The position numbers and the translations under genes were made by a program. From Miscanthus floridulus (taxonomy: Eukaryota; Streptophyta; Magnoliopsida; Poales; Poaceae), in NCBI RefSeq assembly GCF_019320115.1, contig NC_089584.1, positions 107,897,799 through 107,961,798 of the forward strand: a stretch of 64,000 nt of DNA. Direction: 5' to 3'. The notes beneath the pieces were generated by a model. The model was not told the DNA's origin. It ran no database searches and worked only from the letters and a program-made list of their open reading frames with translations. Positions 21,070 through 31,080 of this stretch are shown in pieces; the stretch's first letter is position 1; each line of letters begins with the position of its first letter.

Positions 21070-24052
21070 ATGGCCCTGCTGCCGTCGCCCCCCTGCTCCC
21101 CGTGCCACCACCGGGCCGCGCCCGCGCCCTTGCCGGCGCCCACGGCCGCCTCAGCGCGCCACCGGAGGGGAAGCCTGCCCCTCGCTGCAGCCGGCGGCCG
21201 CTCCGGCCCTACCGCCGAGCCGAAGCCCTGTCCCACCCCCGCCGACAGGAGGAGGTATGAGCTCGTGGTGTCCCTTCCATCAATGTTAGTCGTGTGGTGT
21301 GCCATGTCGAATGCCCCATTCTGTGATGCAATGCATGCTTCTGATATAGCAGTGGTGCACAATTCAGCAAGCCTCAAATTTAGAGATGCCTAGTTAATTC
21401 GTAGTAATTGAATGCCCCCCAAAAGAACCCTAAAAAAATCTAATTGGACAAGTGAGAAGTCACTGTGTAGTTTCTCGTTCACGAGCTGAATCATCAACAG
21501 TTCAGCAGACGGAATTCCATCTGGCTGTTCTCTTCACTCTTGGATATTTAGATGTCGGAAAAAGTCTACTTAATCCCCGCCTATCATACTTGGTCTACTT
21601 CACCTCCTCAACTATGAAACCGTCTATTTTACTCCTGAACTATCTTAAACCGTCTGTTTTACCCCATGGGGCGTTTACCCCCTGAACTATCTAAAACCGT
21701 CTGTTTTACCCCATGGGGTGGTTTTCAACGGCGGTTTTGCTACAGTAACAGCGAGTTTGCTACAGTGACGGTAGGTTTGCTACAGTACCCATGTCTTTGA
21801 ATTTCCTTTTTTTATTTATTTTCGGTGAATTTTTGAAAAATCATAGTAAATCATAGAAAATCATAAAATGAAAAATCTAATTTTATTGGACTCCGCGTGA
21901 GTAGACCTACATAGTGAATATATAATACGGTATACTTTAGTACAAAATTTTTACTGTAGCCTTAGATTAATTGGAAAATCCAATTTTGTCTGTAATTAAT
22001 TAGAATTTATCTATAACTAAGTTATACATAGTTCAATGAGTACGAAATTTTTACTATAGTTCAAGCATACAATAATTAGCGTACCATAAAAATTTCACCA
22101 CAATTGGACCATAGAAGCTGCAGCTATGAATTATTCCAATTAATTACAGACAAAATTAGATTTTTCAATTAATCTAAGGCTACAGTAAAAATTTTGTACT
22201 AAAGTATACCGTATTATATATTCACTATGTAGATCTACTCATGTGGAGTCCAATAAAATTAGATTTTTTATTTTATGATTTTTTTCTATGATTTACTATG
22301 ATTTTTTCAAAAATTCACCGAAAATAAATAAAGCAAAGCAAATTCAAAACCGCAGGCACTGTAGCAAACCACCGTTACTGTAGCAAACCCGCTGTTACTG
22401 TAGCAAAAACTCCGTTGAAAACCGCCCCAGGAGGTAAAACAGACGCTTTTAGATAGTTCAGGAGGTAAAACAGACGGTTTCATAGTTGAGGGGGTGAAGT
22501 AGACCAAGTATGATAGGTGGGGAGTTAAGTAGACTTTTTCCTTTAGATGTCTAAAGAAACGGTTCGCGCTGCTGTTTCAATACCATCATTCTTCTGTTAC
22601 ACCTAAGTCAAATACTCAGAACAGAATGTTCAGCACAACCTGCTCCTAATTTTTGCTGCTTCGGTCGTGTCCGTCATGGTGATGACGCTAGCTGTGTTGA
22701 GCAGGTGCGAATGCTTTGACCTCCATCGGCAGTTAGTTCCTTATGGGGAAGCTTACTGTTGGCAGAAGTCCATTGTTGAGAGGAGGAAAGGGTTGCTAGA
22801 CAGCAGCGAAGACCACTCTGACACCTTGATTGCTTTGCAACATCCACCGGTGTATACGTTGGGCACTAGAAGCAAGAAGGAATACCTCCATTTCGACATG
22901 GAAGATGCTCCTTTTGAGGTTCACCGTAATGATCGTGGTGGGGAAGTGACGTACCATGGCCCTGGACAGGTATTTATCAGCTACTCCCTCTGTCCCGATT
23001 TAATTGTTCGTGCCACAAGTTTGACTCGATTTGTAGAAAATATTAGCAACATTTGTATCTCCAAATAAATTTATTAAAAAACTAGATTCAAAGATCTTTC
23101 CGATAATACTAATTATGTATCATAAATATTAATATTTTTTAATATATATTTTATTAAAGTTGTTTCTCGGGAAGCGAGAAAGACAGATATTCTGGGACGG
23201 AGGGAGTATGTTTTTGTAGTTGCATGTGTAGAAGTGCACTTCATACTTTGGTGGTGTGTTTACTGATTAGTTGCTTCTTAATTCTGGTTGCTGTATAGCT
23301 CCTAGTAGCTAGTATAGACCCCAGCATTGGTCATATCTGACATCAGGATACAACCGATCTTGATTCCATACTGTATACTCTTGTTCAGTCTTTGGTTCAA
23401 AAAATATACTTTGCAGCTATCATTAGTGAATATACTTCATAGGTGCTTCTTACAGTCATTTATTTTGTTTTTCCTAGCTTGTCATGTACCCGATTATGAA
23501 TTTGGGGTACCACAAAAAGGATCTTGACTGGTACTTTAGGTCACTTGAAGAAGTGATCATCCGTGCACTGAAATCCGCCTTCTCTATCAAGGCAACAAGA
23601 GTAGAAGGTCTCACTGGTGTTTGGGTTGGTATGTGCAATCCTTCACAAAATTTCAAGTATTTTACCAAGTTTCCGGTTATCTCATCCATTGGGATTTTCT
23701 AACGTTTATAAAATCAAGGGGTACCATATGGTATTGCTAATGATTCATCTCCATTTCCTCTATAGGGAACCAGAAAGTTGCCGCGATAGGGATTCATGGT
23801 TCCCGGATGATAGTTTATCATGGTCTAGCACTAAACGTCACAACTGACCTAGCCCCGTTTGAAATGATTGATCCTTGTGGCATCAAGGACCGTGGCGTGG
23901 GCAGCGTCAAGAACATACTACAGAAGGCATCTGGTGCAAGAGAAATCGATGATGCATCACTGATGGATATAGCATATGATTCCATGACCAAAGAGTTTGC
24001 TGAACTTTTCCAACTCAGTTTGGACATCAGCCCTGATTGCAGTTTTCAGTGA
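21070..24052 (+). CDS. LIP2P: Octanoyltransferase, plastidial type (lipoyl(octanoyl) transferase), four exons
   Basis: Moves the octanoyl group from octanoyl-ACP to the lipoyl domain of 2-oxoacid dehydrogenase E2 subunits, the first step of protein lipoylation. Proposed exons: 21070-21254, 22705-22969, 23478-23628, 23766-24052. All introns are GT-AG and all phases match, giving 295 residues and a TGA stop. The first 60 or so residues are rich in Ala, Pro, Ser, Arg and His, like a plastid transit peptide. Family motifs: [47 protein letters not shown] (Lys expected to be catalytic), [12 protein letters not shown], and [12 protein letters not shown] (catalytic Cys). The residues after AAIGI (HGSRM) differ from the usual K/R-V-S. 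Intron 1 (1450 bp) contains a 985-bp inverted-repeat element, and intron 2 a Stowaway MITE. Plastidial rather than mitochondrial targeting is inferred from the N-terminus and exon structure. Confidence 0.88.
21557..22541. mobile_element. Mutator-like inverted-repeat element (MULE-MITE) in LIP2 intron 1
   Basis: 985 bp flanked by a perfect 10-bp direct repeat, TTTAGATGTC (21547-21556 and 22542-22551). The ends are inverted copies: GGAAAAAGTCTACTTAATCC at the left and its near-complement at the right. The inverted homology continues through the CATACTTGGTCTACTTCACC block, the ACCGTCTGTTTTACC blocks and the TAGATCTACTC/ATTATATATTC interior. Nearly the whole element is therefore one long hairpin. 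There is no coding sequence. A 9-11 bp duplication is the mark of Mutator-like transposition. Confidence 0.88.
22984..23206. mobile_element. Stowaway MITE in LIP2 intron 2
   Basis: 223 bp, CTCCCTCTGTCCC at the left and GGGACGGAGGGAG at the right, flanked by TA on both sides. It begins about 14 bp after the splice donor of exon 2. The interior is AT-rich with no coding capacity. Confidence 0.85.
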
Positions 24053-24761
24053 AAATAACATTTTCTACTAACTGTATGACATTTTATTCTTGATGGAATG
24101 TTTGCCACAACCGTTCATGCTGAATATTTCCATATCTGCTGCACTGCACTATGAAGCACTCCTGACGTTCCAAACTATAAGACTAGTTATGCTATGCACC
24201 TAGATATATGTTTATGTCTAGATACTTGATAAAATTTATTGTATCTTAAAAAGTTAAAACATCTTATAATTTGGAATAGATAAAGTCTTATAATTTGGAA
24301 TGGACGGAGTACAGCAAATCCACCTTTGGGGCCCATGATGTCACTGGAATCTGGAGTACTAGAGTCGGTTTCTTCGGTGTCCTCCCTCGTCATGTGCTCC
24401 GCTGTTTATACAGCATCAATGCTCTTTGTTTTTTCTGACAAAAAAAATGCTCTTTGTTTTTGTATGCAACATTGTATACTTAACGATTCTTCCATTTGAC
24501 CCGGTAATAATATCCCAACCAGCGTTTAAATTTGTCTGTATTGTTGTTTGCAGTTGCGGCCACAATTTTATTATGTTCAAAATGCTTTTGTTTATGCTGT
24601 TGCTTCCTTCAATTTTTTGGAAGAACAAGTGACTAGCCTCTCAGAGCACCATGGAGTGCTCGCTTCAGCTTCAGCTGCAGCTTCACAGCTGCGCAATACT
24701 GCAGCAGTATTGTAGGGAGCCCATGATTTGTTTCCTTATACAACAAGAATTCAACAGGGAG
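24053..24761. other. LIP2 3' flank
   Basis: Probable 3' UTR and downstream DNA. 24225-24312 looks like a decayed half of a Stowaway MITE (two AGTCTTATAATTTGGAAT-type units and GGACGGAGTA). No other gene is recognised, and a polyadenylation site cannot be fixed by eye. Confidence 0.45.
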
Positions 24762-24869
24762 GGTCTGTTCGGCGGGTATTAAAGTCGGCTGATAAGCCAG
24801 CTAAAGCTGATTTGTTGTGAGAGAAAAATATTGTGATAAACCGGCTGATAAGTTTAAGCGAACAGTGTT
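24762..24869. mobile_element. Short hAT-like MITE
   Basis: The left end GGTCTGTTCGGCG and right end AAGCGAACAGTG are inverted. The centre carries TTTGTTGTGAGAGAAAAATATTGTG, the block shared with the copies near 19770, 51534 and 61225. Boundaries are approximate. Confidence 0.5.
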
Positions 24870-24969
24870 GTGGGTGTGGGCATTTGTCATACCAGGCGAA
24901 CACGGTGGAGCCTGCCACATGCATCTGGACATCAACAGTGTTGTGGGCGCCGGCATTTACCATACCAGA

Positions 24970-25545
24970 CGAACACAGTGAAGCATGTCAAGTGCATATG
25001 ACACAAACAGTATTGTAGGCGCTGACAAACCCTCTTGTACCCGACGGCGTGGGGCAGCAAGACTAGGTAGCACACACACTCTCTTTCTCTCACTCTCTCA
25101 CACTTGTAAGGCCGTCCCCTTCATCTATAAAAAGGGATGCGCTCTCTCCCAACAGGGGACGATCGATTCAGACAACAACAAACAACATCGGATGACAGAC
25201 GGATCGTTCCGATTCACTGTCTGCTAGCTTTAGACACTCTAAAACTACACAGAGCACACGTTCGAATACTTAGCGCACGTAGGAGCTCCCGTCACTCTCG
25301 GCCCTTTAGTCCAGAGTCCGACCAGACCTCTTACACCCCCCATCTTACTCCCACTCGTTTGTAACCCTACAGCAAACTTTGAGCACCTGGACTTAGGAAT
25401 AAAGTCACCGACCGACTCAAACTGGACGTAGGGCATGTTGCCTGAACTAGTATAAACCCTGTGTTATTGAGTGCTAGACCACATCCGATCACAACGTACG
25501 GCAAAACGATAAATATTTACTAGTTTGTCACTTTACGCACCGACA
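24970..25545 (+). repeat. Orphan LTR (3' portion of a 5' LTR) of a gypsy element
   Basis: Promoter-like CTATAAAAAGGG near 25125 and a terminal ACGCACCGACA at 25545, followed directly by GTTGGCGTCGTCCATGGGG, the form of a primer-binding site and leader. The segment AACTGGACGTAGGGC...CAGTATAAACCCTGTG resembles the corresponding part of the Tat-1 LTR (about 18025-18065). The left boundary is unclear. Confidence 0.6.
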
Positions 25546-25860
25546 GTTGGCGTCGTCCATGGGGAAGACGCCATATGTTCACGCTTTTGGTCATCGGATG
25601 GCCCACCTTTCCACCATCTTCGGCATGGCGGGCTCAAGCGACACGATTCGCTTCGGCTCGTTGGAGTTCCCCACACTCCCACCCGTTGGGATGTGGATTT
25701 CTCCTGTCTTCGAGCCGTCCCAGACCTTTCTCTTTGGAAGCCTAGACTTCGTCACCAACTGGCTCGGTGTGCTTCGCCTTCACGAGGAGGCGCTTGTCCC
25801 GGCGCCTGTCGGAGGAGGAGCGCCCTCCGTCGGCTCTGAGCCACCCGGTGATAGGTAGAT
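25546..25860 (+). pseudogene. Gypsy leader and gag start remnant
   Basis: Follows the LTR end. An open frame from 25547 to a stop at 25858 starts shortly after the primer-binding-like sequence (first residues MASSMGKTPYV). It has no recognisable gag core. It stops where the sequence changes to unrelated DNA, so only the first few hundred bases of the element remain. Confidence 0.45.
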
Positions 25861-26009
25861 AACAGAGGCAAGCATCATTTTCTCAAATGATGAGCTCCTT
25901 CAATCGAATAGCGGCAAAACTAGTTGATCTCTTCCATGGAATTCAAGCTTTCGCTTCACTGACAAACCATCCACAACAATCGAAGTTCAGCAAACTGGCC
26001 AGCTGCCTA

Positions 26010-26212
26010 TGATATTGGAGGCACGAGAAATTCAGCAAAGGCGTCTCACCTTCTTTGGCAGCCGATGTGGATCCCTCTGCCTTGATGCCTGGCCATGGCT
26101 TGTAGCTACAGTGCTTCCCCTTCTCGATCCCTTCGTACACGGCCGCGACGTGCTTGCCGCAGCCGTTCCAAGTGAACTTGCCGCATTTGCTGCACTACAC
26201 CTTGTAGCACAT
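26010..26212 (-). pseudogene. Small Cys/Gly-rich zinc-ribbon-like plant protein, premature stop at codon 6
   Basis: Reading from ATG at 26212, the protein begins MCYKV and then meets TAG at 26195-26197. The frame continues CSKCGKFTWNGCGKHV, then YEGIEKGKHCSYKPWPGIK, then EGSTSAAKEG. Cys pairs and the GCGKHV...PWPG pattern match a family of short plant proteins of unknown function beginning MCYKVQC. TAG in place of CAG is a single C to T change. The last open codons reach an AAAGAAG|GTGAGA donor-like site at about 26054, and the same frame stays open to 25943. A second exon was not found. The chromovirus lies just upstream. It could be a nonsense allele or an assembly error rather than an old pseudogene. 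Confidence 0.6.
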
Positions 26213-26324
26213 CTTCTTCTTGTTCTTCTTTTCTTCTTTCAATTCAGATGTAGGAACAGGATGCTGTTTTCAGTTTCTGGAGTGGTTTTGCTTCAGTGTC
26301 TTCGCTCTCTGTAGGCTTCAATAT
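26213..26324 (-). other. Possible 5' UTR of the small Cys-rich gene
   Basis: Short AAG/GAA-rich stretch on the minus strand between the proposed start codon and the chromovirus LTR. No TATA box is visible before the LTR, so the gene's own promoter may have been displaced some 22 kb by the insertion. Confidence 0.35.
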
Positions 26325-26707
26325 TGTTACGGTGTGGACGAGTACGATAGGGAGATCGTAGGGGAGAGTGGAGTAGAAGGCTGGATTCAGAATTGGAGCG
26401 CAAGGGATATCGAGGAAGTGGTGCAGCGGGAGGTTCGTCGGCGGCAGCGGCAGAAGCGCTCACAGCCACCGTCGAAGGTAACCCGCCCACCTTGGGAGGG
26501 TTTATTCCTTCTTTGATAAGTCCTATTACAATCTCTAAGTGCCCTTTATATAATAGGTGCACTCCTAACAACCCAAAATAGATTTCCTAAATATAGATTT
26601 CCTAAATTTCATCCCTTTCCTCTCCTAACTTAATCAACCGAGCCCCTTAGCCACGACTGGGCCTAGGCCGGCGCCTATACTGACGCCCTACAAAGGCGTC
26701 TATAACA
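26325..26707 (-). repeat. 3' LTR of the chromovirus
   Basis: 383 bp. It matches the right LTR throughout, apart from a duplicated CTAAATATAGATTTC segment near 26588, a few extra bases in the GGGCCTAGGCC stretch, and scattered substitutions. The minus strand contains a TATTATATAAAGGG core promoter. Confidence 0.9.
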
Positions 26708-27126
26708 CGTCCCTCCTCCCCAACAAACAGCTCGTTCGTGAGCTGAAATGCTAGATAGCGTTCCTTGAATTCATCAATATCTTCCCAAGTAGAATCAGCC
26801 GCAGTCCGTCCTTCCCAATGAACAAGGACTTGCCAGTGACCCCGGTTCAAGCGAGCACGCAGCACAGCAGCTGGAGTAGGAATGACATGCCCATGAAGCG
26901 TGGATGGAAGAGGAACAATGTCGCCTGGAGGGTCCCCTTCATACTTCGTCAGCAGCACCACATGAAAGACATCATGAATATGAGCCTTCGGTGGAAGACG
27001 CAGACGATAAGCCACGGTGCCCAAGCGCTCAACAATCTGATAGGGTCCAAAGAACCGCGGCCCTAGCTTGGAGGAGGCCACCAGAGTAATACCAACAGCT
27101 GTGTGGTGATGAAGGCAGAGCAGCAC
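26647..27126 (-). pseudogene. Chromovirus integrase C-terminus with chromodomain
   Basis: Open frame of 159 codons. It carries the integrase C-terminal SH3-like segment (KLGPRFFGPYQIVERLGTVA and the HDVFHVVLL motif), then a chromodomain: VLVHWEGRTAADSTWEDIDE. Chromodomains of plant chromoviruses are known to steer integration. The end of the frame runs slightly into the LTR. The frame is separated from the upstream integrase core by a stop near 27127. Confidence 0.85.
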
Positions 27127-27992
27127 CTAGTCACCTATAGCAAACTGCACAAACCGGCGCTTCTTGTCATGGATTTCCCGCATAGTGTCCTGAGCCAATA
27201 CTAAATGATCATGGATATCCAGCAGGAACTTATCGTGGTCACAAAGCTGGCGATCAACAGCAGCCACCCAAGCCGACACAAGAAGATAGGAAACCATCGA
27301 CGGTGGAGACCGGCCATACACCACCTCAAACGGCATAGCGCGCAGGGCAGACTAGTAGGAAGTATTATAACAGAATTCCACCCAAGGAAGCCACTGCAAC
27401 CAAGAACGAGGCCGATCCCCCACTAAGCAACGCAGGTGCATAACTATGATGTGATTAGTGACCTCAGATTGCCCATCTGTCTGTGGACAAAATGCGGAAC
27501 TACATAGCAAGGTCACACCAGCCAGCTTGAAAAGCTCCTCCCAAAAATTGCTAGTGAAAATAGTATCCCGATCACTCATAATAGAACATGGAAATCCATG
27601 CAGCCGCACAATGTTGTCGAAGAAGGCACGAGCGACAGAGCTAGATGAGTAGGGGTGACTTAGGGCGATGAAATGCGCCATCTTGGAGAAGCGATCAACC
27701 ACAGTAAGAATCACAGACTTGCCGCCCACACGCGGAAAGCCCTCAACAAAATCCATGGCGATGTCGCTCCACACATGTTCAGGAATAGGAAGTGACTGAA
27801 GAAGACCAGCGGGATGTAGGTGTTCGATTTTATTACGCTGCCAAACATCACAGCCTTTGACATAGTCTTGAACCAGCCTATGCGCGTGTCTGTTGTAGAA
27901 GGATGCACGCAGCCTATGGAGTGTCTTCTACGAACCTTCATGACCAGTAGTGTGAACCTCTCACAATAGCTGTGGCTAGAGCGGCAATTCAT
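27127..27992 (-). pseudogene. Chromovirus integrase core
   Basis: The N-terminal zinc-binding region lies at 27711-27992. The core follows at 27352-27774 with Asp in SDIAMDFVEGFPRV, Asp in SDRDTIFTSNFWEEL, and Glu in QTDGQSEVTNH, so the D,D,E triad is readable. A TAG at 27352-27354 interrupts before MPFEVVYGRSPPS (27127-27336). Frames change between the zinc region and the core. Confidence 0.82.
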
Positions 27993-28077
27993 CAGGAATG
28001 AAGGGATGTCCTTGGTACAACAGCAGATCGTCCACCATCGCCTAGCCGTCAGGCGTGGTGCCAGCTATGATCTGTGC

Positions 28078-28581
28078 CTAGAGTTCCTGGGCCTGAGAGT
28101 CGCGCTGAATTTTAGCGCGTAGGACATCATAGATGGCGAACGAAGGTCCGAAGAGTGCACATGTAGCCACAGTACTGGAGTCCATATCATGGCTTGATAA
28201 GGCGTCCACCACCGTGTTCAGCTTCCCTGGTCTGTACTCGACTGAGAGGTCATATCCGAATAACTTGGTGACCCAAGTGTGCTGCGGTATCGTTGTTAGG
28301 CGCTGGTCGAGAATAAACTTTAGGCTCCAATGATCTGTTCGCATAGTAAAGGCGCGGCCCCAGAGATAAGGCCGCCAATGGCGAACTGCCTTGATGAGAC
28401 CAATCAACTCCTGCTCATAGGCTAGAAGCTTAGCATGGTGGGGCACCACAGTGCGGCTGAAGAAGGCCACCGCACCATCTCCTTGGTGGAGGACTGCACC
28501 AAAACCAGCCCCAGACGCATCACAGTCAACGATGAAGCGCTTGTCGAAGTCAGGCAGTTGTAGTAGAGGGGCGGACGTCAA
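28078..28581 (-). pseudogene. Chromovirus RNase H
   Basis: 167-codon open frame with DASGAGFGAVLHQGDGAVAF (catalytic Asp), the AYEQELIGLIKAVRHWRPYL motif (catalytic Glu), and MRTDHWSLKFILDQR (catalytic Asp). It ends with the YDLSVEYRPGKLNTVVDALS segment; the late Asp is present. It is separated from RT by a TAG near 28625. Confidence 0.85.
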
Positions 28582-28623
28582 CGCCCTCTTAAGCGCCAGG
28601 AAGGCCTCCTCTGCTGCCGGTGT

Positions 28624-29346
28624 CTAGGAAAACACCTCACGCTTGAGAAGCGTCATGAGGGGCGCAGCCACACCACCATAGCATGCGATGAACTTTCGAT
28701 AATATCCTGTGAGGCCGAGAAACCCACGGAGGGCGCGAGCTGTCATCGGCCATGGCCAAGCTTCCACCGCCTCGACCTTCACTGGATCCATAGCAACTTC
28801 CGTGGCTGAAATGATGTGGCCAAGGTAGCCGACCAAAAGTTCACCAAAGAAACATTTGGAGCGCTTAGCGAAGAGATGGTGCATGTGCATCTGCTGCAGC
28901 ACAGTCTGTACATGCTGCAAGTGCTCTACCCATGTCGAACTGAAGATCAAAATGTCATAAAAAAATACAAGCATGAAACGACGGATATATGACTTCAAAA
29001 TATCATTCATAAGTGCTTGGAAGGTGGCAGGCGCGTTGGTGAGACCGAAGGGCATGACGAGGAACTCGAAATGACCATGATGTGTCTGGAATGCGGTCTT
29101 GGCAATGTCGTCCGGGTGCATGCGCACCTAGTGATACCCGCTATGAAGATCGGTCTTAGTGAAGAAACAAGCACCCTTCAACTTGTCAAGGAGTTCATCA
29201 ACCATCAGAATAGGAAACTTGTCCTTGATGGTGCTATCATTAAGAGCATGAAAGTCAACGTAGAAGCACCAACTGCCATCTTGCTTGCAGATGAGGAGCA
29301 TCGGGGAGGAGAACGATGAAGTCGACTCCCGAATGATCCCTTGTTG
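28624..29346 (-). pseudogene. Chromovirus reverse transcriptase
   Basis: 29127-28624 is open, with AFQTHHGHFEFLVMPFGLTN and a catalytic box that reads FFYDILIF. The usual box is FFDDILIF or similar, so one of the two metal-binding Asp residues has become Tyr and the enzyme should be inactive. The upstream part (29130-29346) encodes the fingers region with a stop at 29128-29130. Confidence 0.82.
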
Positions 29347-30105
29347 CTACATATCATCACACTGCCGCTCAATCTCATCCTTGAGGAGCTGTGGGTAGCG
29401 ATAGGGCCACACAGCCACTGTTGGGGAGCCAGGGATGAGGTGGATACAGTGGTCATGGCGTCGGCTTGGAGGTAGCCTGTGTGGCTCCTTGAAGATGTCT
29501 ACATAGGACAACAGCAGCTTCTCTAATATAGTTCGGGGATCGGCGATAGCATGGGCAACCAACACCTTGCTGCCTAGGCCGGTCCATATGTGAGCACGCC
29601 CTTGGTACCAAAAGGCCATCGAGAGGGCATCAAAGTCCCAAACGATGGGCCCCAAAGAGCACAGCCACTGAACACTAAGAACCAAGTCAAAGCCACCCAA
29701 GTCGAGGGCGACACAGTCGATGGAGAAGGGTTCCTCGTAGATGAGAACCTCCCTGGCAAGGCACACGCCGGGGCTACAGACACGATCACCATTCATGACC
29801 AACATGGACAACCCATCACGTGACGAGATTGACAAGCCTAGGCAAGCGGCCACCTCCGTATGGATGAAGGTGTGCGTGCTGCTGGTATCAACCAACGCTT
29901 TAAGTGGAACACCCACAATCATCACCAATAACATCATAGAAATAACATGGCCGAGGCCAGTCAATGCGTGCAGGGAGATCTCCAAGTTAGAGATGTCATT
30001 GCTGAGCGGGTCCTCCTCGCCTTCCTCAAGCTCCATGAGGAAGACACCCTTCATCGCACAGTTGTGATCCTTGGAGTATGGTTCCAGGCAGAAATAGCAC
30101 TGCAC
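29347..30105 (-). pseudogene. Chromovirus zinc knuckle, protease and RT start
   Basis: 252-codon open frame. It begins with the CYFCLEPYSKDHNC zinc knuckle of Gag. The retropepsin follows with ALVDTSSTHTFIHTEVA; the usual DTGST reads DTSST, so the active-site Gly is lost. It continues through the GFDLVLSVQWL motif and LPPSRRHDHCIHLIPGS into the RT N-terminus. The TAG at 29347-29349 ends it before RT. Confidence 0.82.
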
Positions 30106-30237
30106 ATTCTGTCGCTTCTCTTACATCTTGGCCGGTGTCAGACGACAAAAGCAAGAACGTGTCCCTTCTATCTTGCCATCCTGCAGACCAGCAGTAGAGC
30201 CCGTAGCGCTAGTCGAAGCCAAGGCTCGGCGAGTGGA

Positions 30238-30565
30238 TCACTTTGGTGGTGCTGAGCTGTTAACGGTGGAGGCCTGCTCTTGCCGCTGTTCATAGGCCCA
30301 CGCTAAGCTCATGGCCTGCTGTAGATTGATAGGGTGCTGCATCTCCACATCAGCAGCAAGCGGGTGTCCCAAGCCACCGATGTAGAGATCAATGGTCGTC
30401 CGCATGGAGAGGTTGTCGTAGCGCAAGAGCAGTGTGAGGAAGCGCCGCGAGTACTCCATGGTGCCCGTGTGGACCAGGGCCTTGATCTCACCAATAGAGT
30501 TGGTGCGGATGGGTGGCCCAAAGCGAAGGTTGACGAACTCGATGAAGCGTGGCCAAGAGACCATC
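30238..30565 (-). pseudogene. Chromovirus gag, C-terminal half
   Basis: Carries SWPRFIEFVNLRFGPPIRTN and the LLRYDNLSMRTTIDLYIGGL region of retrotransposon gag. Its upstream half lies at 46941-47434; the Sirevirus insertion splits the reading frame between the two. Confidence 0.85.
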
Positions 30566-30570
30566 CCAAA

Positions 30571-31080
30571 TGGAAGCTCTAGTTTGGTTTTGGTTAATTG
30601 ATGAAACCCTAAGTGCTAACCTAGTTTATCAAAGTGATCATGAGATAAGTAGCACTACTCCAAGTGATGAAGCAATGATAAAGATCATGACAAATGGTGA
30701 TGGCATGGTTATGATTAAAGGCTTGAACTTGGAAAAGAAGAAAGAGAAAAATAAAAGGCTCAAGGCAAAGGTATAAAATGTAGGAGCCATTTTGTTTTAG
30801 TGATCAAGACACTTAATGAGTGTGATCACATTTAGGATAGATAGCCATACTATTAAGAGGAGTGAAACTCGTATCAAAATGCGGTTATCAAAGTGCCACT
30901 ATATGCTCTAATTCATTGCATATACATTTAGGATCTAGTGGAGTGCTAACACCCTTAGAAATATTTGTGAAAATATGCTAACACATGTGCACAAGGTGGT
31001 ACACTTGGTGGTTGGCACATTTGAGCAAGGGTGAAGGAGATAGAGATGATAAAGGGTCAGTCTTGTTGTTTTACAACTGA
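30571..31080 (+). repeat. Truncated 5' LTR of the Sirevirus
   Basis: 510 bp matching the start of the 3' LTR (45035-45544) with few substitutions, including G for A at the third base. It breaks off after TTTTACAACTGA, where Tat-2 sequence begins. About 1.4 kb of this LTR is missing. Confidence 0.9.
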
